DNA of 64,000 nt, taken from Alentia gelatinosa (lineage: Eukaryota > Annelida > Polychaeta > Phyllodocida > Polynoidae). The stretch is from positions 92,952,704 to 93,016,703 of the forward strand of contig OX465582.1 in NCBI GenBank assembly GCA_950022655.1, read 5' to 3'. The notes below the pieces were generated by a model. It had not been told where the DNA came from. It saw nothing but the letters and a program-made list of their open reading frames with translations, and did no database searches. Within the stretch, counting starts at the first letter, position 1, and each line of letters starts with the position of its first letter. Positions 44,448 through 55,844 of this stretch are shown in pieces. The position numbers were made by a program, and so were the translations under genes.

Positions 44448-45380
44448 CATCTTTACATCGTCCATTTATATATGTCTCTTGGAACAAAGATTTGAATCTA
44501 AATTTGAATGTTTCAGCCTCAAACTCACCTTCAACCTATGTCTCACCCTCACTGATAAACCTACCATGGTCATACTAATTAAACATGAGATATTATCCTT
44601 TAACAAATGGCGATGTAAAGATGAGTACACACCTTTACGTCATCAATTTATATATGTCTCTGGGAATAAAGATTTAAATTGAATTTTTTTATTTTTCAGT
44701 CTCAGACCCGATATCAACCTATGTCTCACCCTCACTGATAGTCTCACACTGGTCTCATTTTTCAAATATGAGATATTAGCCTTTAAAAACAGTGACATAA
44801 AGTCGTGGGATTATATGTGTCTCTGGAAACTAAGATTTAAATCTGAATTTTATTGTTTCAACCTCAAACCCACCATCAACCTATGTCTCACCCTCACTGA
44901 GAATCCAACCCTGGTCTCATGATTTAAATCTAATATATTAGCCTTCAAAAAATGGCGACGTAAAGATGAGAAATTTGTCTTTACGTCGCCCATTTATCTT
45001 TCATCTCTGACTATTTTCAAATTATGTGATTAGGGTAGAACTATCAGTGAGGGTGAGATATAGGGTGAGGGTGAGATTGGGCCTGAAACTCTGACTTTTC
45101 AACTTGTTTCTTTGCTGCCAGAGGCATATTTAGGTGGGCGATGTAAAGATGAGTAGGGCGACGTAAAGATGAGTACTCATCTTTACGTCGCCGTTTTTAG
45201 AGCTTTATTTCTCATGTTTAAATGATCTGACCAGGGTGGGACTATCAGTGAGGGTGAGACACAGGTTGAGGGTGAATTTGAAGCTGAGACAATTAAATTT
45301 CAATTTAAATCTTTGTTTCTAGAGACATATACAAATAGACGACGTAAAGATTATCTTTGCATCTTTACGTCGCCGATTTG

Positions 45381-46389
45381 GTAATGAAAATTCAAGAAAT
45401 ATCATGTCCAATTGAGATCATTGAAAGATATGATATAGAAAAGGACGATATCCGACTAGGCCATGTAGCATTTTTTTACAAGATCTCTGTATTTTCCTTA
45501 ACATGATAATAGTTGACAAGAACCCTTATAATAAATATGCTAAATTAGCTACTTAGCCCATGTATACATTCTCCATTTTCTCAGCTAAAAATCTAAGAAT
45601 TTGAAAAATGTTTATATATGTATATGTATATATATATATTTTGTCACTAAAATATTTTATTTCTTTATGTGAGGACTTTACTTTAAATCTCGATTTATCT
45701 GTTTTCAACAGAGGAAATATAGAGCCTATTAAGTCAATTACAAATACTACATAGATGACACTGCTGTCTTTGCCTCGGAAGGTTGAGCATATTTACAGGG
45801 GGTGGGGGTCAGATGTAAGTAAGAAATGCCAAGGACAGCTTTGTATATGTTACCCTTGCTTTTAACGTTCCTTTTACATTGCCACAGGGGGCTCCCTGAA
45901 CGTCTGATGTGACATTTGCAGGTCTATCGGGGATTGACAATGTAATAGCAGAGACCTTTGAAGTGTTACAGGCCCGATATATGATATGCATATCACTCCT
46001 CTCTTGGGAAGCTGGAGAAAGGCTGATAATTTCCTGAGAGGGTCTCTCATCCTTCACTAAAAACAAGTATTCAGTAACTCTGCTCCCAGATGCATTAGAA
46101 ATAAGAATGCAATAGAAATAATGAATATGCTCTTGTTAATCAAAGAAGAAGTATGAACCTTAGGTAAGTAATATTTTTGTATTCAGGTAATGGTATTGGA
46201 TTATATAGACTCTGAAAGAATAAGTTATGAATGCTGGGTTATTTATAAAAGTGCTACTGGAACGTACTATCTGCCGAACGATATTGTCAACGGAGGCCCT
46301 TCACTGCCTATTAAAACAAGGAACAGATGTATGTTCATCATTTTGAATGATCGAGGAAATATATTTTGAAAAGAAGAAAAAAAAGGCAT
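45381..46389. other. Unannotated stretch
   Basis: A short TA-rich tract is at about 45606-45640. No gene recognised. Confidence 0.35.
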
Positions 46390-46560
46390 TTGCTGTAACC
46401 CACTTCGCAACCAGCCATTTCTTCAACTGCCTCTGTAGGGTCCAAATAGGTGAGGCACCATTAGCTCAACGAGATGGTTTAGTCTCTAGTGATTGGTCCT
46501 AGTCAGCTGGGTTCTCCTCTGAGGCACTAAGATGCTAGAGTCTGTTGAGTAATTTGGACG
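46390..46560 (-). repeat. Dispersed repeat R1, reverse copy
   Basis: CATTTCTTCAACTGCCT, CTCAACGAGATG and CTAGTGATTGGTCCTAGTCA match the copy at 33229-33433 and the reverse of 34383-34695. Confidence 0.55.
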
Positions 46561-46899
46561 GACGAAACTTAATGCCCCCATGAGGTCTATTTAGACAGTC
46601 TCAGTTAATGAATCTAAATTCTCGTCCCACACGAATCTCCTACAAGAAGATTTATTCTAGTACATAAGTGTTGAATAAATGTGATTAATATCGTAGGTGA
46701 ATAGAATAGTTCTAGTTCACCCGTAGGATATATATTATTGGTAGTGTCCTCTGGTGTCAGATGGCTACAACATCAGAGCGATGACCTTGACCCTGGCATG
46801 TTTACTCAGAGTGTCTAGTTGAAGATAGGTTGTGTCTCTGAGGCAAATATACGTTGTGTATAGTGATTATTTTGAGAAATAATGCAACTCTAACTGTAA

Positions 46900-47171
46900 G
46901 GCCTGGCGTCCACCTACTACGATTTGGTTCCGATATGGGCTATAATGCACCTCCCGATAAAAAATTAAAATCGCGTCATAAGGTCCCCTAATATCGGGGT
47001 AGTTGACCACGTTTCTGCGATTAGACACTAAAAAATTTCCTACGATACGTGGTGAATTGGCATGTCTAGACATATGTCTATGATTTTGCACCTTCCCGAT
47101 ATGTCTCCGATATTTGCTTTTTGTATCGGTGCCAGGTCTAAATTGCTATCGTAGTAGGTGGACGCCAGGCC
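46900..47171. mobile_element. MITE family 2, 272 bp, TAA duplication
   Basis: Ends GGCCTGGCGTCCACCTACTA and complement, TAA at 46897-46899 and 47172-47174. Interior holds TGTCTAGACATATGTCTA, a near-palindrome, and repeated CCGATAT words. Non-coding despite short open frames shared with other copies. Confidence 0.8.
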
Positions 47172-47560
47172 TAATCATATATTACAGTCTACAGGCCCAG
47201 AATTGAGGAACTCTTCTTGAGCTGTTGTCGGGTGAAATTAGAGATTTCTAACATTTTTAGACACTATCGGGGGAATATCAGAATCGGAACAGATGATACC
47301 AGATACTACCATGGTACTGTTTTTATGTCTATTCTAACCATAATTTAACAGTAATCAGCAATAGATTGTCGTTGATGCCTCCAGAACAAGGCCGACAGTG
47401 AAATACATGTCATCGTCCTGATAGTACAGGCCCTTAATTGTAATCTGTGTGTAAAAATCGCCCCACCGGTAGGGTCTCGTCAGTTGTGTCGTAGCCACGT
47501 TTATACTTAATTGTAGGTTGCAAGGCATAAAATTTGGTCATGGCAGATAACATGTCTGTG

Positions 47561-48022
47561 AAAGGCATATCCTACAATTCGGAGTGGCGCCACCTGGTGA
47601 TTTTTTAATAAAATCAATTATTAGTCAAAATTAGTTTCTTTGGATTCATTCTAATTCTACATGAGTAAATTTACATAGGAAATGTACTGAAAAATATGGT
47701 TTTCTTCAATTATTTCAGAAAAAAGGATGATGACCTATGGTTTTTAAAACCTTAATAAGTAGGACTATATATGTACTATATTCTGTGAAAGACTGCGGAA
47801 AATGACATGGATTTTACTATGTGAAAAAATACTTATTAGAATTCTTATATATTCTAATATAGAATTATCATAATATTGATCTATTAATCAAAAACCAGCA
47901 TGGTGACCCCCGATTCTTAAGTTATATATGTAATCCACCACACTTGGAGATCATCTATTAAATTTTCAGGAAATTGACATGGGTTTTGATTTTCAAGCCG
48001 AATTGTCCGATATCCTTTTAAC
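47561..48022. mobile_element. MITE family 5, full copy (462 bp) with CTCF-like end
   Basis: Left end AAAGGCATATCCTACAATTC, right end GAATTGTCCGATATCCTTT (inverted with few differences). GTGGCGCCACCTGGTGATTT directly follows the left end; read on the minus strand it gives TCACCAGGTGGCGCCAC, close to the bilaterian CTCF core. AT-rich interior. Confidence 0.7.
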
Positions 48023-48279
48023 ACGGCAAGAACCAATTGCAATTTCTAAAATAATTGATTATTTACAGATTCAAATTTTGTCTGGACCATCGGGGTAAAT
48101 CAAATTGGCTTTATAGCCGACACCCTGCAGTATAGATAGAGAACAATAAAATGAAATGTTATATATCACATGTTCTAACTATGGCATTAGAATGAATCTA
48201 AGCTGAAAAGATAGGATTACAAATTATCAATATTCAATATAAAAAGGTGGGGTCATTGTGAATTGTAGGATATGCCTTT
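48023..48279. mobile_element. MITE family 5, partial copy
   Basis: Ends at TGTGAATTGTAGGATATGCC(TTT) and otherwise shares little with the copy directly to its left; probably a truncated neighbour. Confidence 0.45.
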
Positions 48280-48539
48280 GATCACAATACCAACGTTATA
48301 TATTTCTTATTTCTAACCCGGAGAAAAGTGTAGATTGTGTATACTACTAGCAGTGCTCATTGAGCTGCCTGCCACTTTCTCCCATCTCCACATACTACTA
48401 GTTTCAATATCTCTAGTATAAGGGACTGACTAAAGCGGAGAAGAGCGAAGCAATGGTTTCACAAGGAGCAGTAAGGTATAAGGAAGCTAATTGAGTAATT
48501 GGAGAGTCCTTGTATCATGTAGATGTATAGCGTGATTCA

Positions 48540-48826
48540 GGCCCGGCGTCCACCTACTACGATAAGGCTCTGATATGGTCTCCGATGCACCTTCCGATAA
48601 AAAATAAAAATCGCGTGGGAAGGTCAACTAATATCAGGGCAGTTGACCACGTTTTTGCGATTAGACATTCCATTGATAAAAAACCCATGCAATGTGTGGT
48701 GGATTGGCATACCTAGACATATGTCTACGATTTTGCCCCTTCACGATATGTATCCGATATTTGGTTTTTGTATCGGTGTCATATCGGTAGGTCTAAATTT
48801 CTATCGTAGTAGGTGGACGCCAGGCC
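48540..48826. mobile_element. MITE family 2, 287 bp
   Basis: Ends GGCCCGGCGTCCACCTACTA and complement; flanks TCA/TTA. Interior as in the 46900 copy. Confidence 0.78.
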
Positions 48827-49039
48827 TTATACTCTGACGTCACTGACTGGGATATAAACTACAGCTTATCATTGTATTAGAAGGAACTGCATCGATCCAT
48901 AGCAGCTGGAGATGTGCAATAAGATTTGGTTGCAGAGTCTCTCATAAGATTACGTAGCAAACCAAACCAGCATTGGATCAGTGGTTATGGATCGGATGCG
49001 TTTCAGATTTTATTTCGCCTCTGACCTGGCGTTATCGAG

Positions 49040-49165
49040 TTTTGTAGCTTGTACAAGCATGGTAGGTCGTTCAATATTTAACATTGTTCCATACGGTATT
49101 TTTAGGTTATATGGCGAAACGGTGCGTATTTACACTATATACTCCATGGGTATATAGTATTCTAG
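49040..49165 (+). repeat. Diverged copy of the 11301-11622 repeat
   Basis: GCTTGTACAAGCATGGTAGG, CCATACGGTATTTTTAGGTT, CGGTGCGTATTTACA and CATGGGTATATAGTA align with 11405-11622. Confidence 0.55.
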
Positions 49166-49629
49166 GATATGTGCCCTGTACATGAGTTATCTTTTAATGA
49201 TACTTAAGTTTGTTAGCTAAGAGATTATTAGCCGTCTATAAGGTCGTCCATAAGTTTTGAGTAAAGTTTCCCGATATCATCCCTGGGACTCTATGGCAGA
49301 AGAAGAAGGTTTACATGTACGATCCTATATTATTAAACAGGTCCCATGCTCGTTCATCAAAGACGAACTTCCTATTTGCTCCTGGTATTTACGTTGCTAC
49401 TATTATTGCTTACACTGTTATTGCAGTCCTTGCCTAATGCTGGTTTCAGTCTGTGTTTGGTTTATCGCTGAGAGGAGACTGCTTATATAAATCTGTCTGG
49501 TGAACAACTCGTAAATATCTACAGTAATTCTCAGTAAATCCTGTAAATAGCTCCGCATTTGTAGCCGGTCTCCGTTTTATAGAGCAACAGAATAGCTGGT
49601 TAGAGCAGGTTATTTACAATGCCTTCAGT
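49166..49629. other. Unannotated stretch
   Basis: No feature recognised. Confidence 0.35.
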
Positions 49630-49737
49630 CCAACCAGGTGTTTATACTAGACGATTATAAGCCACAAGTTTTGAATTTAGCAACCGTTAAACGATTCTTA
49701 AGCTGTCAATGGCCAGACATCGTCAAGTGTAAACGCA
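49630..49737. mobile_element. MITE family 7 copy
   Basis: GTGTTTATACTAGACGATTA at the left and ACATCGTCAAGTGTAAACGC at the right; about 108 bp. Confidence 0.55.
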
Positions 49738-50140
49738 GAACGATTTCCTGGTTTTAAAATCAGGAGATTACTGGAAATTGTTCCCAAAATGTTTTAGGCA
49801 ATATTGCAATGACACAACATCACAAACAATGTGAACTACACAACAGTTTGGTGTATTCATCTCTGGTAGTGTCTCCTAAACTCAATAATCTGTCAATTTA
49901 TTGTTGTCAAAGGGTTCTTACCTTGTTTTGTCCTGTATTTCAGTGTGCAATCAATCTTCCGAAGAAAATGTAAATCCAACATGACGGAGCAATATCAACT
50001 GACAGGAAACAGATGAGAAATCTTAGAAGCATATCGGACAATTTTGACAATTAAAACCAATTTTCTGTAAATCTAATATGATGATCTCCAAGTGTTGTGG
50101 AACACATATCTAACTTAAAGATCGGGGGTTGACATTCTAA

Positions 50141-51515
50141 AGGCCAACGCACGTGAACTGGGCGACTTTTCCTGTTTTTAGTGGAAAAGTCGCCGTAAAA
50201 CACCTTAAAACCTCCCTTGAGACATTTTTAAGGTATGATATCGCAACGTGTGTCATGCTTTCTTTGCGATATCGCAGAACCCGGCCAAAAGAAGGAAAAT
50301 TCTTTTACTAGGGATTATAAGATCGTTATTTAAAATGGGGGAAATCATAATTAAAAATAATGAAATAGAAAGACCAAATACTAGGGGCTTGATAAGGAAT
50401 ACTATATATTTACCAAGACCAAAGAAAGAAAAATTTCGTAAATCTAGTATATACAAAGGAATATCTATCTGGAACTCTTTATCCAAAGAAACACAAGAAA
50501 CAGCTACAAAAGCAAAGTTTAAAAGAGAAGTACTGATCAAAATAACAGATTGACACATGGAAGTTTGGTAGGACATATGAAAGGCTTTGTATTGTATAGG
50601 TTTAATAACCATGTATTGTATAGGTTAGGTGACCATGTTAACAGGAGAACTATCTAAGTAAAAATGTATAAAAGAGCATAATAGAGTATATTATGGTACA
50701 AACCTGTGTTGTATAATATCAACTTATAATTATAACAGGTGATGAATTGTATACGTATAGATCACTTCATTGTACATACCATTAAGGTGTTGGTGGTGGG
50801 TTTCAACTCATGTCACATTTGCAAGGAAGAACAATGTATAACATTGAATGCAATAAAAGACTTTATGCACCCCCTTTTCACCCCCTCCCCCCCCCCCCCT
50901 GCTGATTTCGGGTTTGTCGCCGACTTTTCCTTGAGACTTTCCTTGAAACTTTCACATATAACATGTTATATTTTATCTCATGCGACTTTTGACTTTTGGA
51001 TGCCACCTCCCGCTGGGCGGGCCTTCGGCCTGGGTCTCGGGTCCTGGAATTATGCTTTGGGGTCTTCCAGGCCACTATTAATTCACATTATGTACCTGGA
51101 AAAAAATATTATAGCCTGGAAAAGCCTGGAAAAGGCCTGGAATTTTATTGGGCTGTCTTTGTTATTATATATCACAAATTTGTCTGACAAAATTATATAT
51201 AAACTTGTCAATTCAGTGTCGCCCTACTCATACATGATATTGAGTTAAAAAATATAAGTATAAATAAAAAGACATAAGTGCCAAAATGGCCCACCTTGCA
51301 TCCATTTTGTTGCTCCTGGAAACCTGTTATACATTGTTGAGACTTTCTGCAAGGAAAAGTCTCAAGGAAGGTCTCAAGGTGTGCATGGATAGGCCTTGAG
51401 ATTTCGGTAAACTTCCTGCTGGGGAAGCAGCAAAATTTGTCGGCGACTTTTCCCGACCCCTGCCGCGTTCATTGCATCCCCCTTGCGATAGTTTTCCTAA
51501 AAAGTCTCTAGCATA
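50141..51515 (+). mobile_element. Nested insertion with inverted AAAGTCGCC / TTTCTTTGCGATAT motifs and a LINE tail
   Basis: Near the left end are GGCGACTTTTCC, GGAAAAGTCGCC and TTTCTTTGCGATATCGCAG; near the right end GGCGACTTTTCCC and ATATCGCAAAGAAA, inverted to the first. A poly-C run is at about 50881-50899. GTCTCAAGG/CCTTGAGAC words repeat. A LINE 3' segment (50248-50553) is included. Structure suggests a DNA element that captured or received LINE sequence; exact ends are uncertain. Confidence 0.45.
50248..50553 (+). pseudogene. C-terminal end of a non-LTR retrotransposon ORF2
   Basis: The last 60 residues include YKGISIWNSLSKE and FKREVLIK, the typical C-terminal pattern (Y.G..lWNsLp......FK) of many LINE reverse transcriptase proteins. 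RT motifs themselves are absent, so it is a 5'-truncated copy. The frame ends at TGA; clade not resolved. Confidence 0.5.
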
Positions 51516-51733
51516 TCGCAAAGAAAAAAGGTCACCGTTCTTGCGTTTAAAAGAATTGAAGAAAACCATATCTTTCAGTACAATTCATATGTAAATCAAA
51601 CAAATGTAACTTTGCCTATTTAACATATAAAGATTGGAAAGACTGGACAAAAATTTGAATTTACTCATGTAGAATTATTTTTGACATATAATTGGCATTG
51701 TTTATTGTAGTGAGTTGTAGGATATGCCTTTAA

Positions 51734-52551
51734 ACAGGGCCCTGTATGCACGAGCTTACCACAGCAAACGTCACATAGCTTTGTGAAATCTCCCAGCGTG
51801 TCTGCATGGTGTAGTGAATGATGACGAAGTGCTCCTGTCTTGTTAAGTTGTGGTGGGAGATAGATGGTGGCCCCCTGGCGGCTGGTGGGGCATTTCGCTA
51901 CCGGCTGCGGGTTAACGACCGTGTCGGAACAATGCTGAGTGATTTAGTTTTTGGAGTGTGAGTAGGATTTATTATGTTTACCAATGACAGGCCGCGCTCT
52001 ATTCCCACAACATTAACCCCTTGGTGCAGGGGTAGTCGGGTCTCAGTCAGGTCTGTCTCCACAACTAAAAGGATGCTAATCACTGCTCAAAAACTCGCAG
52101 ATATTTTCTCTCTTTTTCCACCCAGATTACGTTTGACTATACTTGATACTGTTATCTGTGTAAAAGAACTATTAGACTTTCCTACAACTATCGGTTATAG
52201 ATTGGAACATAACTTTATACATATGAGTATGCGCCCCAGGAAGAATAAGCTAAGGGTGGTGGCCTCAGGATAAAGGCTAGTTAGGTTTCGTAGAATGTTA
52301 GACTTTTCACTCCTCCATATACAAAAAAAGGTAGGTACTCAACTAGTAACACATACCTATGTAAATAGACACACCTACTCACCAAACTACACACAATTAT
52401 ATCAACCAACACTATAGCTTCCGCAGCATGGTCAGCCCGTTAAATATAATTAAATAACAAACCTTACACATTATCTTGTTTAATGATTCACTTTGTGTGT
52501 GTAGGAAAAAACGTTGGTGAAAAAAACTGTACAAGCTTAAATGAAGCCTTC
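51734..52551. other. Unannotated stretch
   Basis: A 99-codon open frame at 51974-52273 shows no recognisable domain and is probably chance. Nothing else recognised. Confidence 0.35.
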
Positions 52552-53076
52552 AAGGCATATCCTACAATTCACGGTGGCGCCACCTGGTGATTTTTAAATA
52601 TTCCCATTCATCAATTGAGATTGGTAATTTGTGGCATATTCCAAAATCAAAAGAGCAAAACTTAAGTTTGATCTAGTTTGACCTAATCCAATAGGTAAAA
52701 TAGGCCCTTTTTCATTTGCTTGATTTATATAGGAAATGTACTGAAAAATATGGTTTTCTTCATTTTTTTCACAAAACAAGGATAGTGACCTATGATTTTT
52801 AAATCATAAATAGGTAGTACTATACTCATACTATATTCTATAAAAGTTTGAGGAAAATGACATGGGTTTTACTATGTAAAAAACAACATTTTAGAATCTC
52901 TATATATTCTAATACAAAATGATCATAATATTGATCTATGAATCAAAATCTAGCACGGTGACCTCCGATTTTTAAGTGAGATATGTTCTCTAAAATACTT
53001 TGAGATCATCGTATTCAATTTTCAGATAATTGACATGGGTTTTAATTTTCACGCCAAATTGTCTGTTTTGCCTTTA
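52552..53076. mobile_element. MITE family 5, 525-bp copy with CTCF-like end
   Basis: AAGGCATATCCTACAATTCA then CGGTGGCGCCACCTGGTGAT at the left; the right end reads AAATTGTCTGTTTTGCCTTT. Interior matches 47561-48022 (AAATATGGTTTTCTTCA, ATGACATGGGTTTTACTATG). Confidence 0.7.
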
Positions 53077-53689
53077 ACAAAAGAAATCAGGTGGACTTGT
53101 GGTTATTGTTGTTAAATTCTCAACCAAATAACAAATATCAAAACTAAGGATAGAGGATCTTCCATGATGGACAGAATTAAACAGGGGGCACATGCAGAGG
53201 GGACCATGTAATCCTTGTTATCTCAGGGGAATGGTTTTGGCATCGGCTCCTTATCTTTCATACAGCCTGAAGTCCCTAAAATCAGTCTTCAAAATTTCCT
53301 CCAATCACTTTCCAAATGGATGACTCTCAGGCTGCAAAAGCTTATGCGGAACATCGATATTTGATACAGATTATTGGTATCTTGGAAATAACGATAAGTG
53401 TCGTTTTTTTACTTGTGCTTGGATGGGAAAAGATCTGATGACTACTGGACTCAGACTACTACTTACTTTAACAATACCTCTGATTTCAGTTACTGGTTGT
53501 CGCGCCTAGGGAAACTTGTGAGACATGAGTACCGCATTAAACAAAGATCATCATTCCAGTGAGACATTTCCGTGTAGAAGATAAAACAGGACTGATTCCT
53601 TTGCAGCATCGCGAGTTTCTGTATGCAGACTAAAGAGTCAAATTACTTGACTACTATACTACACTAGTTACACAATATATTGGTGGTAA
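53077..53689. other. Unannotated stretch
   Basis: No feature recognised. Confidence 0.35.
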
Positions 53690-53822
53690 CGCTGGGCGAT
53701 TATAATTGAATTACTGGAGTACTCCTAAACATTATCTTGGCGTTAGCACTAGACAATTGGAGGCGGTGATTTTTGAATTTAGCACTACGGTTGTTGATGA
53801 CTAGAGGTTGTCAAGTGTAAAT
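53690..53822. mobile_element. MITE family 7 copy
   Basis: GCTGGGCGATTATAATTGAA, GGTGATTTTTGAATTTAGCA and GGTTGTCAAGTGTAAATGCC match the copies at 35693 and 49630. Confidence 0.5.
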
Positions 53823-53842
53823 GCCAACAATTAACCCTTTAA

Positions 53843-54243
53843 AGGCCTGTCTCCACTGTGCGACTGGGAGAGCTTGCGATCCTGTGAACCAGTCTCAGAC
53901 TGGAGGTACCGGCTTGGCGTACCGCATGTACCTTGGATCGCAAGGTATCATCGATTCTGTGTGGAGACATCCTCGCTTGCGACTGGAGGGCTTGCGATTC
54001 TAGGTACATAGGGTACGCCTAGTCTTAGACTGGGCGTACCAAATATCAACATGTTTGATATTTAAAACGCTTGCGATCCGGGGTACATGCGGTACCTCGA
54101 GTCTGAGACTAGGTGTACCGGTACGCCCAGTCTCAGACTGGAGGGAAACTCACTGTGCGTTTTGCCGAGTTGCGATCCTGGTGGTACGCCCAGTCTGAGA
54201 CTGGATGTACCTATGTACCTATAATCGCACAGTGGAGACAGGG
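53843..54243. mobile_element. TIR element with five internal CCAGTCTCAGACTGG palindromes
   Basis: Perfect 18-bp terminal inversion CCTGTCTCCACTGTGCGA (left, 53845-53862) and complement (54225-54242). Inside, the palindrome CCAGTCTCAGACTGG or a one- to three-base variant occurs five times (about 53889, 54020, 54096, 54124, 54189), mostly next to GGTAC or GTACC. GCTTGCGAT recurs four times. Non-coding, about 400 bp. Confidence 0.7.
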
Positions 54244-54249
54244 ATTAAG

Positions 54250-55420
54250 GTCGCATGAAATACATTTGTCTCACCAAAATGCCCCTCTGAATTTAAAACC
54301 TGTTTAAGGTCAAAAGCTCATGTTTCTTGTTACCTTGTCTAAAGTGGGATTCACAAGGAGAAACTCAGGTACTTAAGACTGGTATACTCCACACCTTTCC
54401 ACAAGTCGCCGACTATTTCCCGCTGGGTACAAAGTTTTACAGATCTGGGTGTTCTACAGTCTCAGGGAAACCTGGCAGATTCAATTCACATGGGAAGACT
54501 TACCAGGTACATAGTCTCACCCCTACACGCCTATAATCCTATACAAGGTACACAGTCGCTGACTCAGGCACTTCCCCGTGTGAATAAGTGGAATCTGGGA
54601 CTACTGGGACTCATGGACTCGGGGGAGAATGTGTAAAGTACATTTGTCTCAACAAAATACCCCTCTAAATGTTAAACCTGTTTAAAGTCGAAATCTCATG
54701 AGATTCTATTCCTTGTTAGGAGTGTTTGTCGCCGACAATTGCAAGGAAAAAACTTGTCTAAAATGGGATTCACACGGTGGGACAAATGGACCTGAGACTG
54801 GTGTACTTCACACCTTTGCACCAGTCGGCTACTATTTCCAACTGGGAACAAAGTTTCACAGATTGGGGTGTTCTACAGTCTCAGGGGAAAATGGGGGATT
54901 CAATTCACATGAGAAGATTTAACAGGTACATAGTCTCACCCCTACACCCCTACACAGAGTACACAGGGTACACAGGGTACACAGTCGCCGACTCAGGGTA
55001 CTTCCCCGTGTGAATAGGTGTTATTTGAGACCGCTGAGACTCACAGATTGGGGGAGAACGTGTGAAATACATTTGTCTCACCAAAATGTCCCTCTAAATT
55101 TTAAACCTGTTTAAAGTCAAAATCTCATGAGATTCTGTTCCTTGTTAGGGGCGATTGTCGCCGACAATTGCAAGAGAAAAAAGTTGTCTCAGCAAAATGA
55201 AAGCCTGTCATTCACACGAGGAGATTGTGTTCCAGTACCGAATCTCAACAGGATTTGTCTCAGACAAACGGCCTGTGAGGTACATGAGTCCCACCGTGTG
55301 AATCCCGTTTTAGCTAAATGGATCCCTATAATTCAGACGAGGAGATTCCAGTACCGAATCTCAACAGGATTTGTCTCTAACAACATGATTTTGCTTTATC
55401 AACATGTTGATGAATTCTGT
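54250..55420 (+). repeat. Tandem repeat of about 0.4 kb, three copies
   Basis: TACATTTGTCTCA marks unit starts at about 54261, 54639 and 55068. Each unit has CTGTTTAA(A/G)GTC, CAAAGTTT(C/T)ACAGAT, GTTCTACAGTCTCAGGG and GACTCAGG.ACTTCCCCGTGT. The third is shorter and contains GATTGTCGCCGACAATTG as at 22998. Short CCTACAC or ACACAGGGT runs vary in copy number. Confidence 0.7.
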
Positions 55421-55844
55421 TGGCGACAACGAAACATTTGGAAATATCCCCCATGGAGCGTACCAATATCCGCCCATGAGAAACATAAGTAATCGCTGGG
55501 TGAAGAGTTTTTGTGGACGCCACACATAAATATGTGGTTAGATGTGGTCCCTCATCAATTAGTTACACCAGCTTTTCTCAGTGCCACCGGTTTCTAGGTT
55601 GATTTATAGGGAGGGTTAATGTTCAGGCTTATGAGGTCCTGTACATATTGAATGATTGGTGCACATGGCATATATAATCAGTCATCAAGTGGAAACAGAG
55701 TGTGTGCTTTGCAGTTAACGATTGTTAGCACAGACAAATTCTCTGGAAATTTATGAGAGCAGTATTATTTTTTCATTCAAACCATTGTTAACATTTTTGT
55801 TATGGATTTGAATAAAAATAGGAAAAGTTAATTAGAGAATGTCT
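55421..55844. other. Unannotated stretch
   Basis: No feature recognised. Confidence 0.35.

Larger units (their letters stand above)
42590..45380. repeat. Array of ~165-bp units joined by CTCATCTTTACGTCGCC palindromes
   Basis: The motif CATCTTTACGTCGCC or its complement occurs about 20 times (for example 42598, 42788, 42974, 43115, 43297, 44980, 45180, 45365 and inverted at 42948, 43097, 43277, 43456, 44952, 45142). Adjacent units meet at dyads such as GACGTAAAGATGAG-TA-CTCATCTTTACGTC. Unit bodies contain TATGTCTCACCCTCACTGAT. Units after about 44990 are inverted, with AGTGAGGGTGAGA instead. A 1-kb insertion splits the array at 43471. Confidence 0.8.
50024..51733. mobile_element. MITE family 5 copy split by a ~1.4-kb insertion
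   Basis: The left part (50024-50140) has GCATATCGGACAATTTTGAC and TGATGATCTCCAAGTG. The right part (51516-51733) has GAATTGAAGAAAACCATATC and ends GAGTTGTAGGATATGCCTTT. The two halves fit one copy. The insertion lies between them. Confidence 0.6.

Noticed and set aside
51974..52273. 99-codon open frame as a host gene
   Set aside because: No domain, no splice or promoter support, and its length is within chance for this size of window.
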